Of a DNA stretch of 51,465 nt, positions 9,501 to 17,076 are shown one piece after another. The notes under the pieces are model-generated. The model did no database searches and had not been told where the DNA came from. It saw only the letters and a program-made list of their open reading frames with translations. The stretch covers positions 1 to 51,465 of the forward strand of contig NZ_KZ626896.1 in assembly GCF_002911015.1 (NCBI RefSeq), written 5' to 3'. Position 1 is the first letter of the stretch, and each line of letters begins with the position of its first letter. The translations under genes were made by a program, and so were the position numbers. This DNA is from Streptomyces populi (GTDB lineage Bacteria; Actinomycetota; Actinomycetes; Streptomycetales; Streptomycetaceae).

Positions 9501-11809
9501 GCCCGCTCATCGGCCCCGCGGAGGCGGTCACGGCCGTGTCCCTGGGCCGGCTGGACGGGCGCACGGTCGCGCTGGTCGGCGACCAGTCCGGCATGCTGAG
9601 CCTTTGGGACCTCGCCGAACGGCGACAGCTCGGCGAGCAGGTCGTCGCTCATCGCTACCTGGTACGCAGCGGGGTCGCCTCGGCCAGGATCGGGGAGTTC
9701 AACGGCCGTGCCGTGGCCCTCACGGCCGGGGCGCGCGAGGCGAAGCTGTGGGACCTGCGGACGCTGCGCCGGCTGGGTCATCCCCTTCGCGGTCACGTGA
9801 ACGACATCCTGGCCGCCGCGCTCACGGACCGGGGCGACGCGTCGCTGGCGGTGACGGTGGGCGACGACCGCACGGCGCGCATCTGGGACCTGGCCGGCGA
9901 CCGGCCGTCCGACGGCCACTCGGGGCAGGTGCGGTCCGTCTCCTTCCACGCGTTACGCGGCCAGCCGCTGGCTCTGACCGGGGGAGAGGACGGTTCGGCG
10001 CGGTTGTGGGACCTGCGCACACTCGACCAGGCCGGACGGCCCATGGAAGGGCACCACGGGCAGGTGCTCGCCGTCGCCCTGGGAGAGGCGGGCGGCCGGC
10101 CGATCGCCGTCACGGGCGGGTCCGACACCGATGTGCGCCTCTGGGACCCGTTGCGGGGTGAGGCCTGGGGCGCGCCGCTCCAAGGACACACCAACGTCGT
10201 GCGATGCGTGGCGATCGGCCGGCTCGCCGACGAGACGCTCGTGATCAGCGGAGGTGAGGACGGGACGGTCCGTGTCTGGTCCGCGCTGTCGGGGAAGGCC
10301 GTCCTGCCCCCGCTGTCCGGGCACATCGGCGCGGTCCGGCACCTCGCGGTCCGCTCGACCGCCCGGTACATGGAGATCGCGATCGCCACCTCTCTCGACC
10401 ACGCGTACGTGTGGCGCCTGCGATGCGACGAGGAGGCCCGGCCGGACGCCCCCGTGGCGCACTTCGACATCGAGGACCTGACGTCCACCGCGCGGGCGGT
10501 GGGCGTGGCCTTCCACCAGGACCGTCCGGTCGTCCTGTCGAGTCGTGAGGGGAACGGCCTCCACGTGCACGACATCGAGCACCGGACACCCGTGGGCCGG
10601 CCCCTGCTCGGGCACACCGGACTCGTCACCGCCGCGAGCCTGGTCCGTGCCGGGGCGGCCACGCTCCTGACGTCCATCGCGTACGACGACACCGCGCGTG
10701 TCTGGGATCTGGAACGGGGCACTCCTCTCGGTGCGCCGATGGAGGGTCTCAACAGGCTCAGCGGCACCGAGGACCCGCCCGCTCCAACCGTCGGGCGGGT
10801 GGACGGAGCCCTGGTCGCCGTCACCGCCTACGCGCGCGAGGTGCGGGTGTGGGACCTGACCACCACGCAGCCGATCGCGGAACCGCTGTGCGGCGTCAAC
10901 CACGCCCTCGTGTCCGTCGACGTGGTGCCGGGTCGGGACGGCCGGAGGACGGTCGTCACCGGAGGCGCCGACGGCACGGTGCGGATCCACGACCTGGGCG
11001 ACGGCAGGCAGATCGCGGCCCATGTCGCGTCGGCCGCCCAGTCCGTGTTCGACGGATCGAGCATCGACTCGGACGGCGAGGTCGTCGTGGTCCGCGGGAC
11101 GTGGACGGAGGTGGAGGCGTGGGCGCTGAAGCCCCGGCACCGTCTCGGCAGACATGCCGGATCGTCATGGCGGACATGTCTGCACGCCGTGGAGGACGGG
11201 CTCGTCGTGGTGTCGGCCTCGATCGAGCACACCCTGCACGCCTGGGACCTGCGGACCCAGTCGCCCGTATGCCCGCCCATGGCCGGTCACACGGCCGAGG
11301 TGATGGATCTGAGGGCACGCAGGATCGGCGCGTCGGACCTCGTGGCCAGCGCGTCGATCGACGGAACCGTCCGGTTGTGGGACCTGCGCACGGGCGACCA
11401 GCGCTGGGAGCCCGTCGGTGGCCACGGCCGGGGAGCGTTCAGCGTGGACTTCCTCCGACTCGAAGGACAGGTGGTCGTCACGGGCGCGGGCGACGGAAGA
11501 GTGCGCTTCTGGAATCTGGCCGACGGGTCCGACGCGGGTGTGGAGCTGGAACCGTTCCCGTCGGCGGTGCGGGCGCTGAGGGCCGGGGACATCGGTGGAA
11601 CGCCCATGCTGATCGCGGCCGACGGCTACGGCATCACCCGGGCGTGGGACTTGCGGTCCGCGGACTGGTCGGCGGAACTCGACATCGGCAGTGGTGTCGC
11701 AGGTCTCGCGGTCGGTGGCGACCGGGTGTGCGTCGCGACGCAGATGGGTGTCGTCGTCCTCGGTGTCCACCGGGCAGGTCTCGCGAAGGAACGAAGGGGT
11801 GTCGCATGA
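6557..11809 (+). CDS. Caspase-like (C14) - STAND NTPase - WD40 repeat protein
   Basis: 1750 residues. Residues about 8-240 are a caspase/metacaspase-like domain: His88 in YFAGHG and Cys138 in ILDTCSAG form the expected catalytic dyad. About 285-560 are a P-loop NTPase of STAND/NACHT type with Walker A GSPGCGKS (319-326), Walker B VVIVVDAVDEA (406-416) and a sensor-like LLVGTR (449-454). A helical, winged-helix-like region (about 560-790, with YRLYHKALAEHL) follows. From about 796 to the end are about 21 WD40 blades (GGxDGTxRxWDL type), enough for three seven-bladed propellers; blades near 1490-1530 and the last one are degenerate. No signal or membrane segment, so cytosolic. By family, WD40 would sense, the NTPase gate oligomerisation and the caspase act. 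GTG start is uncertain: 6557 or 6569, both with weak ribosome-binding sites. Ends in ATGA overlap with the next gene. Confidence 0.93.
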   Translation: MGLRVGRRFFIALGTGRYRHLPAEEQLQEVPADVRSLTELFEGFGYRSVLPGLGDYDGAEQVRQKLGHWSADARLTPDDVVVLYFAGHGLVEGRDRHYLMCWDSREEDPATTALATEDLVRILCRGDLRNLLVILDTCSAGAGGADAAGVALQALAYRHGGSGASSGLWFLASARRKDLAEDGAFAAALRLAVQVTTDRTGQRQQYVDLTELVKAVNEHFDADGHGQRAELAGGLVTGLAPFLPNAGFREELPPLGTDLEVQRRVAARDLTEHFGPRSRGVEFESEQGLYFSGRIRVLTELVEWLTAVDSDGRGRVVTGSPGCGKSAVLGRIVALSDDGYRARFDLAGVDPATVVHEGCVTAAVHARHKRLEEVVERIATALGAEVDGTAALLQELTRRSRKGPPVVIVVDAVDEAGSDTAADAGGHGEPRRITRELLRPMADIPGVRLLVGTRHELVTPLGPTFTCLDLDLPGYCADEQDVTGYVTKVLLATEEPEVRTPYRGLPELARTVAAGVAARADGVYLYARTTARTLRSDRCVVDVTRRGWEEQLPSEVGEAFDDYLARFGPDEPRVRRMLLPLALSEGKGLPRGQVWTTLSSAISGVPCTEQDTSWLLDVAGAYVAEVIDDDGRSVYRLYHKALAEHLRTTTGLPAAEIQRTVVDALTGIVPRAAGDGRRDWFAAPPYLQRHLATHAGAAGVLVDLVQDPGFLLASESLGLLRAFTSIEGDGPRRVRTAYEQVAHRMSPDRPLGGRASDLQLSARRCEADELADRIGGLGVALPWTACWAWWSASGAHRLLSGHGKSVLCVDIGDLDGRPIAVTGGLDKTARVWDLTTQRQIGEHLPVGVAVGAIAIGDLEDYTVALTGGVDGTVRVWDLSAGQEYGRALTGHTNRIDAMRIGAIDGRPVVLTASQDGTARLWDLIARRQLGCELAVHKRTVRDVALGELDGRPVAVTGGEDKAVYIWDLSDVLAGGDARIDGSPLIGPAEAVTAVSLGRLDGRTVALVGDQSGMLSLWDLAERRQLGEQVVAHRYLVRSGVASARIGEFNGRAVALTAGAREAKLWDLRTLRRLGHPLRGHVNDILAAALTDRGDASLAVTVGDDRTARIWDLAGDRPSDGHSGQVRSVSFHALRGQPLALTGGEDGSARLWDLRTLDQAGRPMEGHHGQVLAVALGEAGGRPIAVTGGSDTDVRLWDPLRGEAWGAPLQGHTNVVRCVAIGRLADETLVISGGEDGTVRVWSALSGKAVLPPLSGHIGAVRHLAVRSTARYMEIAIATSLDHAYVWRLRCDEEARPDAPVAHFDIEDLTSTARAVGVAFHQDRPVVLSSREGNGLHVHDIEHRTPVGRPLLGHTGLVTAASLVRAGAATLLTSIAYDDTARVWDLERGTPLGAPMEGLNRLSGTEDPPAPTVGRVDGALVAVTAYAREVRVWDLTTTQPIAEPLCGVNHALVSVDVVPGRDGRRTVVTGGADGTVRIHDLGDGRQIAAHVASAAQSVFDGSSIDSDGEVVVVRGTWTEVEAWALKPRHRLGRHAGSSWRTCLHAVEDGLVVVSASIEHTLHAWDLRTQSPVCPPMAGHTAEVMDLRARRIGASDLVASASIDGTVRLWDLRTGDQRWEPVGGHGRGAFSVDFLRLEGQVVVTGAGDGRVRFWNLADGSDAGVELEPFPSAVRALRAGDIGGTPMLIAADGYGITRAWDLRSADWSAELDIGSGVAGLAVGGDRVCVATQMGVVVLGVHRAGLAKERRGVA

Positions 11810-12777
11810 GCCGGGTCGTCCTCGTCCATGGCATCGCGCAGCAGTTCAAGGGAGCCCAGACCCTTCTCGGGGACTGGTATCCCGCCCTGTGCGACGGGAT
11901 CGGCCTGGCCGGTGGGCCCCCGGTGAGCCCGGCCCAGGTCGCCATGGCCTTCTACGGTGACATGTTCCGCCCGGCGGGGCACCGGGGGCTCGGCATCCCC
12001 GAACTCGACGCGGGTGACGTCGAGGAGGGATTCGAACGCGAACTGCTCCTGCTGTGGTCCGAGGCGGTGGCCGATGCCGAGGACGGGACCGGCCGCCCGC
12101 GGGCGACCGCCAGGATGCGCGCCTCCGACACGGTGCAGCGGGCACTGAACGTACTGAGCCGTTCGGCGTTCTTCGCCGGACTGAGCGAGCGGTTGATGAT
12201 CTACAGCGTTCGGCAGGTCCGCCGGTACTTCACCGAGCCGGAACTGCGTGCCCGTATCCAGGACAGACTCGTGCGTGAGGTGACCGATCGCACGGAGGTG
12301 ATCGTCGCGCACTCGCTCGGCAGCGTCGTGGCCTACGAGACCCTGTGCCGGCATCCGGAGTGGCCCGACCTGACGCTGGTCACCCTCGGCTCACCGCTCG
12401 GCATTCCACGCCTGGTGTTCGACCGGCTTCTTCCGCGGCCCGACGCGGGGTCCGCCAGATGGCCGGCTCCGGTCCGTCGCTGGACCAACATCGCCGACCG
12501 GGGCGATGCCGTGGCCCTGGTGAAGGAACTGAGCCCGCTGTTCGGCAGCCGCGTCCAGGACCTCGCCGTCCACAACGGCGCCAAGGCGCACGACGTCCGC
12601 CCCTACCTCACGGCGAGGGCGACCGGACAGGCGGTCACCGACGGGATGAAGCGGTCCTCCTCCGAGCGGGCGGAGGGGGCCCGGCGGGCGCCGGTCGCGC
12701 CGCCCGGGGTGCGGGGCGATGCGGGGGACGCGGGAGAAGCTGTCGATCCCGGCCCGGCCCGTTCGACGTACGGGTGA
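11806..12777 (+). CDS. Serine alpha/beta hydrolase (lipase/esterase-like) coupled to the caspase-NTPase
   Basis: 323 residues. It starts VVLVHGIAQQ (oxyanion HG motif), has the nucleophile elbow AHSLGS with Ser170, then VTLGSPLG, and candidate acid and base Asp234 (NIADRGDAV) and His262 (AKAHDVRPYL). No signal peptide is visible. Residues about 275-323 are a low-complexity Arg/Ala/Pro/Gly tail (KRSSSERAEGARRAP and on), probably disordered. The ATG overlaps the stop of the caspase-NTPase gene by 4 bases, so the two proteins are made together. The substrate is unknown; it could be a membrane lipid or a protein ester. Inference: an effector or processing partner in the same system. Confidence 0.88.
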   Translation: MSRVVLVHGIAQQFKGAQTLLGDWYPALCDGIGLAGGPPVSPAQVAMAFYGDMFRPAGHRGLGIPELDAGDVEEGFERELLLLWSEAVADAEDGTGRPRATARMRASDTVQRALNVLSRSAFFAGLSERLMIYSVRQVRRYFTEPELRARIQDRLVREVTDRTEVIVAHSLGSVVAYETLCRHPEWPDLTLVTLGSPLGIPRLVFDRLLPRPDAGSARWPAPVRRWTNIADRGDAVALVKELSPLFGSRVQDLAVHNGAKAHDVRPYLTARATGQAVTDGMKRSSSERAEGARRAPVAPPGVRGDAGDAGEAVDPGPARSTYG

Positions 12778-13049
12778 GAGCGGGACACCACGAACCCGTG
12801 GAGACGGTCCTCGCCCGTGCCTTCGAGGCGGCGGCGGGCAAGGACGTCCAGCTCGGGGGCGGGGCGGCCACCGTCCAGCAGTACCTGCGCGCGGGACTCG
12901 TCGACGAGATGCACTGCGCCGTCGTGTCGCGGCTCCTGTGCCGGGGAGAGCGCCTGTTCGACAACCTCGGGGACGGGATCGACGGTTACCGGGTGGCCGA
13001 GCTGGTCGGATCGCCGACCGCGGCGCACGTCCGGCTGGTCCGCCGCTGA
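12774..13049 (+). pseudogene. C-terminal fragment of a RibD/dihydrofolate reductase-like protein
   Basis: The frame reads ETVLARAFEAAAGKDVQLGG, then GAATVQQYLRAGLVDEMHCA, RGERLFDNL and a final AAHVRLVRR. This is the C-terminal half of the Streptomyces RibD-C/DHFR-like family. The N-terminal half with the nucleotide-binding start is missing. A GTG at 12774 overlaps the hydrolase TGA (GTGA), so a 91-residue product is formally possible. Best read as a remnant left by a deletion or insertion at the edge of the caspase locus. Confidence 0.7.
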
Positions 13050-13223
13050 CCTGACCGCTCGCCCGGCAGCCCTTCGGGAGCGGGCGGCGGGTCCGTCCCT
13101 CCCGCGGGGCGTCCAGGGCGGGCGGCCCCGGACGCCTGCCGGATCGGAGCCCGCCGCGGTGTCCGGCCCGCCGGTGCCCCCGGTGGCCGAAAGGGCGCCC
13201 GGCGTGTTCCACCGGCTGCGCCC

Positions 13224-13700
13224 TCAGCCCCGTGCCGTCCGCCCGATCGACTCCACCAGCGGCAGCAGCCGGTGCGGGACACGTTCGCGCAGGGCCACCT
13301 CCGTCCGGGTGCGGACCACGCCGGGCAGACTGATCAGCGCCTGGATCACGTCCTCCAGGTGGGCGTTGTCCCGCGCCGCGACCCGGGTGATCAGGTCGCC
13401 GCCGCCGGTGATCGAGAACGCCTCGATGATCTCCGGTACGGCGGCGAGGGCGTCGCCCACGTCGTCCAGATGGCCCTGGGTGACCTCGATGTGCACGAAC
13501 GCGAGCACGGGGTGGCCGAGGGCCGCGGGGGACAGCGACGGGCCCGTGCCGGTGATCACCCCGTCCCGTTCCAGCCGGTCGAGACGGGCCTGGAGCGTGC
13601 CGCGGGCGATGCCGAGGACGCGGGCGTATTCACGGACGCTGGTGCGCGGCTGTTCCAGGAGCAGCCGCAGGATGCGGGTGTCGAGCTCGTCCACGGGCAT
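13224..13700 (-). CDS. AsnC/Lrp family transcriptional regulator
   Basis: 158 residues. The N-terminal helix-turn-helix is LDTRILRLLLEQPRTSVREY with ARGTLQARLDRLERDGVI (about 5-48). A RAM/AsnC effector-binding domain follows, with LAFVHIEVTQGHLDDV, EAFSITGGGDLITRVAARD and LPGVVRTRTEVALRE. The ATG at 13700 has GGAGG 10 bases upstream; the longer frame to 14714 is antisense to the next gene. It is divergent from a FUSC transporter and probably controls it and itself, as is common for this family. The effector is unknown. Confidence 0.9.
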   Translation of the reverse strand: MPVDELDTRILRLLLEQPRTSVREYARVLGIARGTLQARLDRLERDGVITGTGPSLSPAALGHPVLAFVHIEVTQGHLDDVGDALAAVPEIIEAFSITGGGDLITRVAARDNAHLEDVIQALISLPGVVRTRTEVALRERVPHRLLPLVESIGRTARG

Positions 13701-13816
13701 GGTCCGTTGGCCTCCTCGCGGCCGACAATGTTCACCTGTGACTGTACCAATGGCCCAGTCTAAATCGCGCCGGTTGAGCCACTTCTGGGCTGCCGCGTAC
13801 CTTGTCCGTATCGATG

Positions 13817-13886
13817 GCGCTGCGCAGCGCCGGACGGCAAGGACGCCGTACCGGACCCGCGGCGCCTTTCGCATGTGCGCTGCGCA
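13817..13886. promoter_or_regulatory. Candidate Lrp operators between divergent lrp and FUSC genes
   Basis: GCGCTGCGCA occurs at 13817-13826 and again at 13877-13886, exactly 60 bases (about six helical turns) apart. Each lies in a palindromic context; the first is the perfect 16-base palindrome GGCGCTGCGCAGCGCC (13816-13831). Phased repeated sites suit an Lrp octamer. Confidence 0.45.
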
Positions 13887-13932
13887 TGCCGAATCTCTGT
13901 GTCGAACGCGAAGTGGGGGCGGGCCGCCTACG

Positions 13933-15441
13933 GTGAAGAAGATGTTCATGGCGCCGGATCCGGGACTGTTCCGGCTGCGGGTCTCGCTCCGGGCGGTCGT
14001 CGGGATCGGCCTCGCGGTCACCCTGTGCCAACTGACCGGACTCTCGCTTTCCGCCTCGATCGCCGGCGGGCTCGCGGCGCTCCTCGCGCTGTTCACGGTC
14101 GGCGACCCGACGGTGCGCGGCCAGGCCGGCACCACCGCGCTGCTTCCCGTGGCCGGTTTCCCGGTCCTCGCGGCGGCGACCGCGCTGCACGGGACGCCGC
14201 TGCTGCGGGACGTGACCTGGCTCGCCGTGGTCTTCGCCGGGGTGTGGGCCCGCCGCTTCGGTCCCCGTGGGCACGCGCTCGGCATCTTCGCGTTCATGAT
14301 GTTCTTCACCACCCAGTTCCTGCACGCCGTGCCCGGCCAGCTCCCGCAGCTGTACGCCGCCGTCGTCCTGTCGCTCACGGCGTCCTCGGCCGTGCGGTTC
14401 GGCGCCTGGTGCATCGAGCGGCGCAGCCCGCTGCCCGCCGCGCCGTTGCCGCTGGAGGGGCGCGGGCTGGACCGCCCCGCCACCCGCCAGGCCTTCCAGG
14501 CGACCGCGGCCTGCGCCTTCGCGCTCGGCGCGGGCCAGTTGCTCTCGCACGACCGCTGGTACTGGGCCGTCGGCACCGCGTGGTGGATCTTCGTGAACAC
14601 GGCCTCGCGCGGCGAGACGCTGGTCCGCGGCTTCCGGCGCGTCCTCGGCACGCTCACCGGCATCGTGGCCGGGCTCCTGATCGCCGTACCGCTGCACGGC
14701 GCGCCGGCGCCCACCGCCGTCCTCGTCGCGGTGAGCGTCTTCGGGATCTTCTACACGGCCGCGCCCTCGTACAGCTGGATGATGTTCTTCGTCACCGTCA
14801 TGGCGGGCCTGCTCTACGGGCTGCTCGGCGTGCTGCACCCGGGACTGCTGGTCCTCCGGCTCGCCGAGACCGGCGTCGGCGCGCTCGGTGCCGCGCTCGC
14901 GGTCGCCCTCGTCCTGCCGATCACCACGCACACGGTCACCGACCGCTGGATCGAGCGCGCCCTGCACGCCGTGCACGGCTGCACCGCGGCGGCGGCCCGG
15001 CGGCTCGCGGGCGACGAGCGGGCCGACCCCGCACCGCTCGCGGGGGAGCTCGAAGCGCTTCTGGCGCGTGTGCGCATGGCTCTCGCACCCCTGGTGCACC
15101 CGCTCAACCCGATGCGGCAGCGCAAGGGGCGGGCCCGCGCGATCCTCGCCCTGCTGGACGACTGCGCCCGCGAGGTGCGGGGTCTCGCGGCCGTCGCCGC
15201 CGACCCGGACGCCTCGCACGACGCCCGCCTCACGGCGGCCTGCCGACGGGTGGAGACGGCCATGGAGGCCCTGGTCGGCGCCGTACCGGGAGGTGCCGCG
15301 GCGGTCCACCACGACGTCCCCGGTCATCACCCCGGTGCCGAGCAGGCGCTCGTGCACCTGCACGGCCTGGAGCGGGCGCTCGTCGACATGGCGACACCGC
15401 TGCGCGGACCGGTACGCGACTCGCGGCTCGTCGGCGTCTGA
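13933..15441 (+). CDS. FUSC-family (fusaric acid resistance-like) membrane transporter
   Basis: About 502 residues. There are two blocks of hydrophobic segments, about 25-165 and 200-325. The second holds the typical RWYWAVGTAWWIFVNTASRGET and RGFRRVLGTLTGIVAGL of FUSC/aromatic-acid-exporter proteins. The cytosolic C-terminal region is Ala/Arg-rich and helical. Predicted role: proton-driven efflux of aromatic or weak-acid compounds. Start is uncertain: GTG 13933, or ATG at 13942 or 13948, with only GGTGAAGAAG as a possible site. Divergent from the Lrp gene, which may sense the substrate. Confidence 0.85.
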   Translation: MKKMFMAPDPGLFRLRVSLRAVVGIGLAVTLCQLTGLSLSASIAGGLAALLALFTVGDPTVRGQAGTTALLPVAGFPVLAAATALHGTPLLRDVTWLAVVFAGVWARRFGPRGHALGIFAFMMFFTTQFLHAVPGQLPQLYAAVVLSLTASSAVRFGAWCIERRSPLPAAPLPLEGRGLDRPATRQAFQATAACAFALGAGQLLSHDRWYWAVGTAWWIFVNTASRGETLVRGFRRVLGTLTGIVAGLLIAVPLHGAPAPTAVLVAVSVFGIFYTAAPSYSWMMFFVTVMAGLLYGLLGVLHPGLLVLRLAETGVGALGAALAVALVLPITTHTVTDRWIERALHAVHGCTAAAARRLAGDERADPAPLAGELEALLARVRMALAPLVHPLNPMRQRKGRARAILALLDDCAREVRGLAAVAADPDASHDARLTAACRRVETAMEALVGAVPGGAAAVHHDVPGHHPGAEQALVHLHGLERALVDMATPLRGPVRDSRLVGV

Positions 15442-15493
15442 ACGCCGACGGAACTTTCCCCGGCCCCGACCCCGGCCCTAACACCCGACCCCC

Positions 15494-15529
15494 GGCCCCC
15501 TGGAGCGCTGCCCGGCGCTCCAGGGGGCC
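15494..15529 (+). terminator. 15-bp stem-loop terminator after the FUSC gene
   Basis: GGCCCCCTGGAGCGC, loop TGCCCG, and an exact complementary arm, 53 bases after the FUSC stop. Confidence 0.8.
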
Positions 15530-15830
15530 GCTCCCGTTCCGGGGGAGGGGAGCCCCCGTCCGGAAGATCCACCGCGAGGGCGTGGACGCCCGCCGGGCGG
15601 CCCCGGGGCGGCCCCCGCCGCCCTTTCCCCGACGCGCGCCCAGGAAGCCCGTGGTGGCCGCCGTACGGACTCCACGCACCTTCGTGACCTGCGCGTACCC
15701 GGTACGCGCGCGGGTTCCCGGCGGGCCGCCCCGATTCCCGGGTGCCCGCCACCGCCCGGAAGCGGTGGAACGGGGGGCCGGGCCCGTCCCGGCCCCGTCA
15801 CCGCCCCGGGCCGCGGCCGACCGCTCCCGC

Positions 15831-15846
15831 TTTGGTCTAGACCGCG
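15831..15846. promoter_or_regulatory. Candidate DasR-responsive element (dre) before the lactonase
   Basis: TTTGGTCTAGACCGCG has the perfect core GGTCTAGACC (15834-15843) and matches the known dre consensus ACTGGTCTAGACCAGT at 11 of 16 positions including the whole core. It is centred 61 bases upstream of the lactonase GTG, close to a possible -10 TACCGT (15860-15865). DasR is the GntR-family GlcNAc-responsive regulator of Streptomyces. Binding is inferred. Confidence 0.6.
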
Positions 15847-15899
15847 GCGCCGTGACTGCTACCGTCGCCCCGACGGCGCGGGATCGAGAGGGGACAGAA

Positions 15900-16946
15900 G
15901 TGGCGGACGGCGGCAGGCGGCGACAGCGGGCGTTCATCGGCTCGTTCACGGCGGCGGGAGGGCCCGGCGTCCTCACGGCGGCCGTGGATCCGGACAGCGG
16001 CGCGCTGACCGTCCTCAGCACGGTCGACGACGTACCCGACCCCTCGTATCTCGCCCTCGCGCCCGCGGGCGACGTCCTGTACGCGGTCAGCGAGACCGCC
16101 GAGGGCGCGGTGGCCGCCTTCCGTGTGCACGGCGACAAGCCGGAACTGACCGGTCCGCCGACCCGGACCGGCGGCAGCGGCCCCACCCACCTCAGTGTCC
16201 TCGACGGGCACGTCCTGACCGCGGACTACGGCTCGGGCAGCGTCAGCGCGGTGCCCGTCCGCCCCGGCGGCGAACTGGCGCCCGCCGCCTCCGGCGTGCT
16301 CCGGCACACCGGTTCCGGTCCGCACGCGCAGCGGCAGCGGGGCCCGCACGCCCACCAGGTGCAGCCCGATCCCACCGGTCGCTGGGCCGTCAGTGTCGAC
16401 CTCGGCACGGACTCGGTCCGGGTGTGCGCCCTCGACGGCGGAGCGCTCACCCTGCACCGCGAGATCGCCCTGCGTCCCGGCTCGGGCCCGCGCCATCTCG
16501 CCTTCCACCCGGCGGGCGGACACGCGTACGTCCTCAACGAACTCGCCCCGACCGTCACCGTCTGCCGCTGGGACGCCGCGGAGGGCTCGCTGCGGCCGGT
16601 CGGCGAGATCCTGGTGCTGTCCGCGGCCCCGGACGGCGACGCGTACCCCTCGGGCATCGTCGTCTCGCCCGACGGACGTTTCGTGTGGACCGCCACCCGT
16701 GGCCGGGACACCGTCTCCGTGCTCGGCGTCGACGCGGCGGGCGAGGGGCTCACGCTCGTCGCCGAGGTGCCCTGCGGCGGCGTCTGGCCCCGCGCGCTGG
16801 CCCTCGACCCCTCGGGGCGCTTCCTGTACGCGGCCAACGAGCGCTCCGGCGACGTGACCTGGTTCACCGTCGACCCGGACACCGGCGTTCCGCGCCGCGG
16901 CGGCTCGGTCGAGGTACCCGCCGCGTCCTGCGTGGTCCTCGGCTGA
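15900..16946 (+). CDS. Lactonase-type seven-bladed beta-propeller (6-phosphogluconolactonase-like)
   Basis: 348 residues in repeating propeller blades: AFIGSFTAAGGPGVLTAAVD, PSYLALAPAGDVLYAVSE, GPRHLAFHPAGGHAYVLNEL, PSGIVVSPDGRFVWTATRG and RALALDPSGRFLYAANE. This is the pattern of the lactonase (Pgl, YbhE) family. The conserved GPHAHQVQPDP segment carries family His residues. Predicted to hydrolyse 6-phosphogluconolactone or a related sugar lactone in the cytosol; no signal peptide. GTG start with GAGAGGGGAC before it. A dre-like operator upstream suggests control by amino-sugar status. Confidence 0.88.
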   Translation: MADGGRRRQRAFIGSFTAAGGPGVLTAAVDPDSGALTVLSTVDDVPDPSYLALAPAGDVLYAVSETAEGAVAAFRVHGDKPELTGPPTRTGGSGPTHLSVLDGHVLTADYGSGSVSAVPVRPGGELAPAASGVLRHTGSGPHAQRQRGPHAHQVQPDPTGRWAVSVDLGTDSVRVCALDGGALTLHREIALRPGSGPRHLAFHPAGGHAYVLNELAPTVTVCRWDAAEGSLRPVGEILVLSAAPDGDAYPSGIVVSPDGRFVWTATRGRDTVSVLGVDAAGEGLTLVAEVPCGGVWPRALALDPSGRFLYAANERSGDVTWFTVDPDTGVPRRGGSVEVPAASCVVLG

Positions 16947-17001
16947 GGTCCGCCCGGCCGCCCCGGAAGGGGATGTGCCGGGTGCGCCCCACGCCCATGG
17001 G

Positions 17002-17035
17002 AAAGGGCCCCTCCTGGTTCAGGAGAGGGCCCTTT
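17002..17035. terminator. Bidirectional terminator between lactonase and chelatase-like gene
   Basis: AAAGGGCCC-CTCCTG, loop GTT, CAGGAG-(A)-GGGCCCTTT: a 15-bp stem with one bulged A between convergent genes. The A and T ends give it an oligo-T on either strand. Confidence 0.85.
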
Positions 17036-17076
17036 CGACGTTCGGGTGGTACGGGTGGTGCGGGTGTGGCGGCCGA

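Larger units (their letters stand above)
15442..15899. other. Intergenic region with terminator and dre-like operator
   Basis: 458 bases without a convincing gene. It holds the FUSC terminator (15494-15529) and a DasR-type site (15831-15846) before the lactonase. The rest (about 15530-15830) is GC-rich with nothing recognisable. Confidence 0.7.

Noticed and set aside
6554..9949. Open minus-strand frame of 1131 codons opposite the caspase-NTPase gene
   Set aside because: It is an antisense shadow of a high-GC gene. The plus strand has recognisable caspase, Walker and WD40 motifs, while the minus frame has only Arg/Gly/Ala/His-rich sequence.
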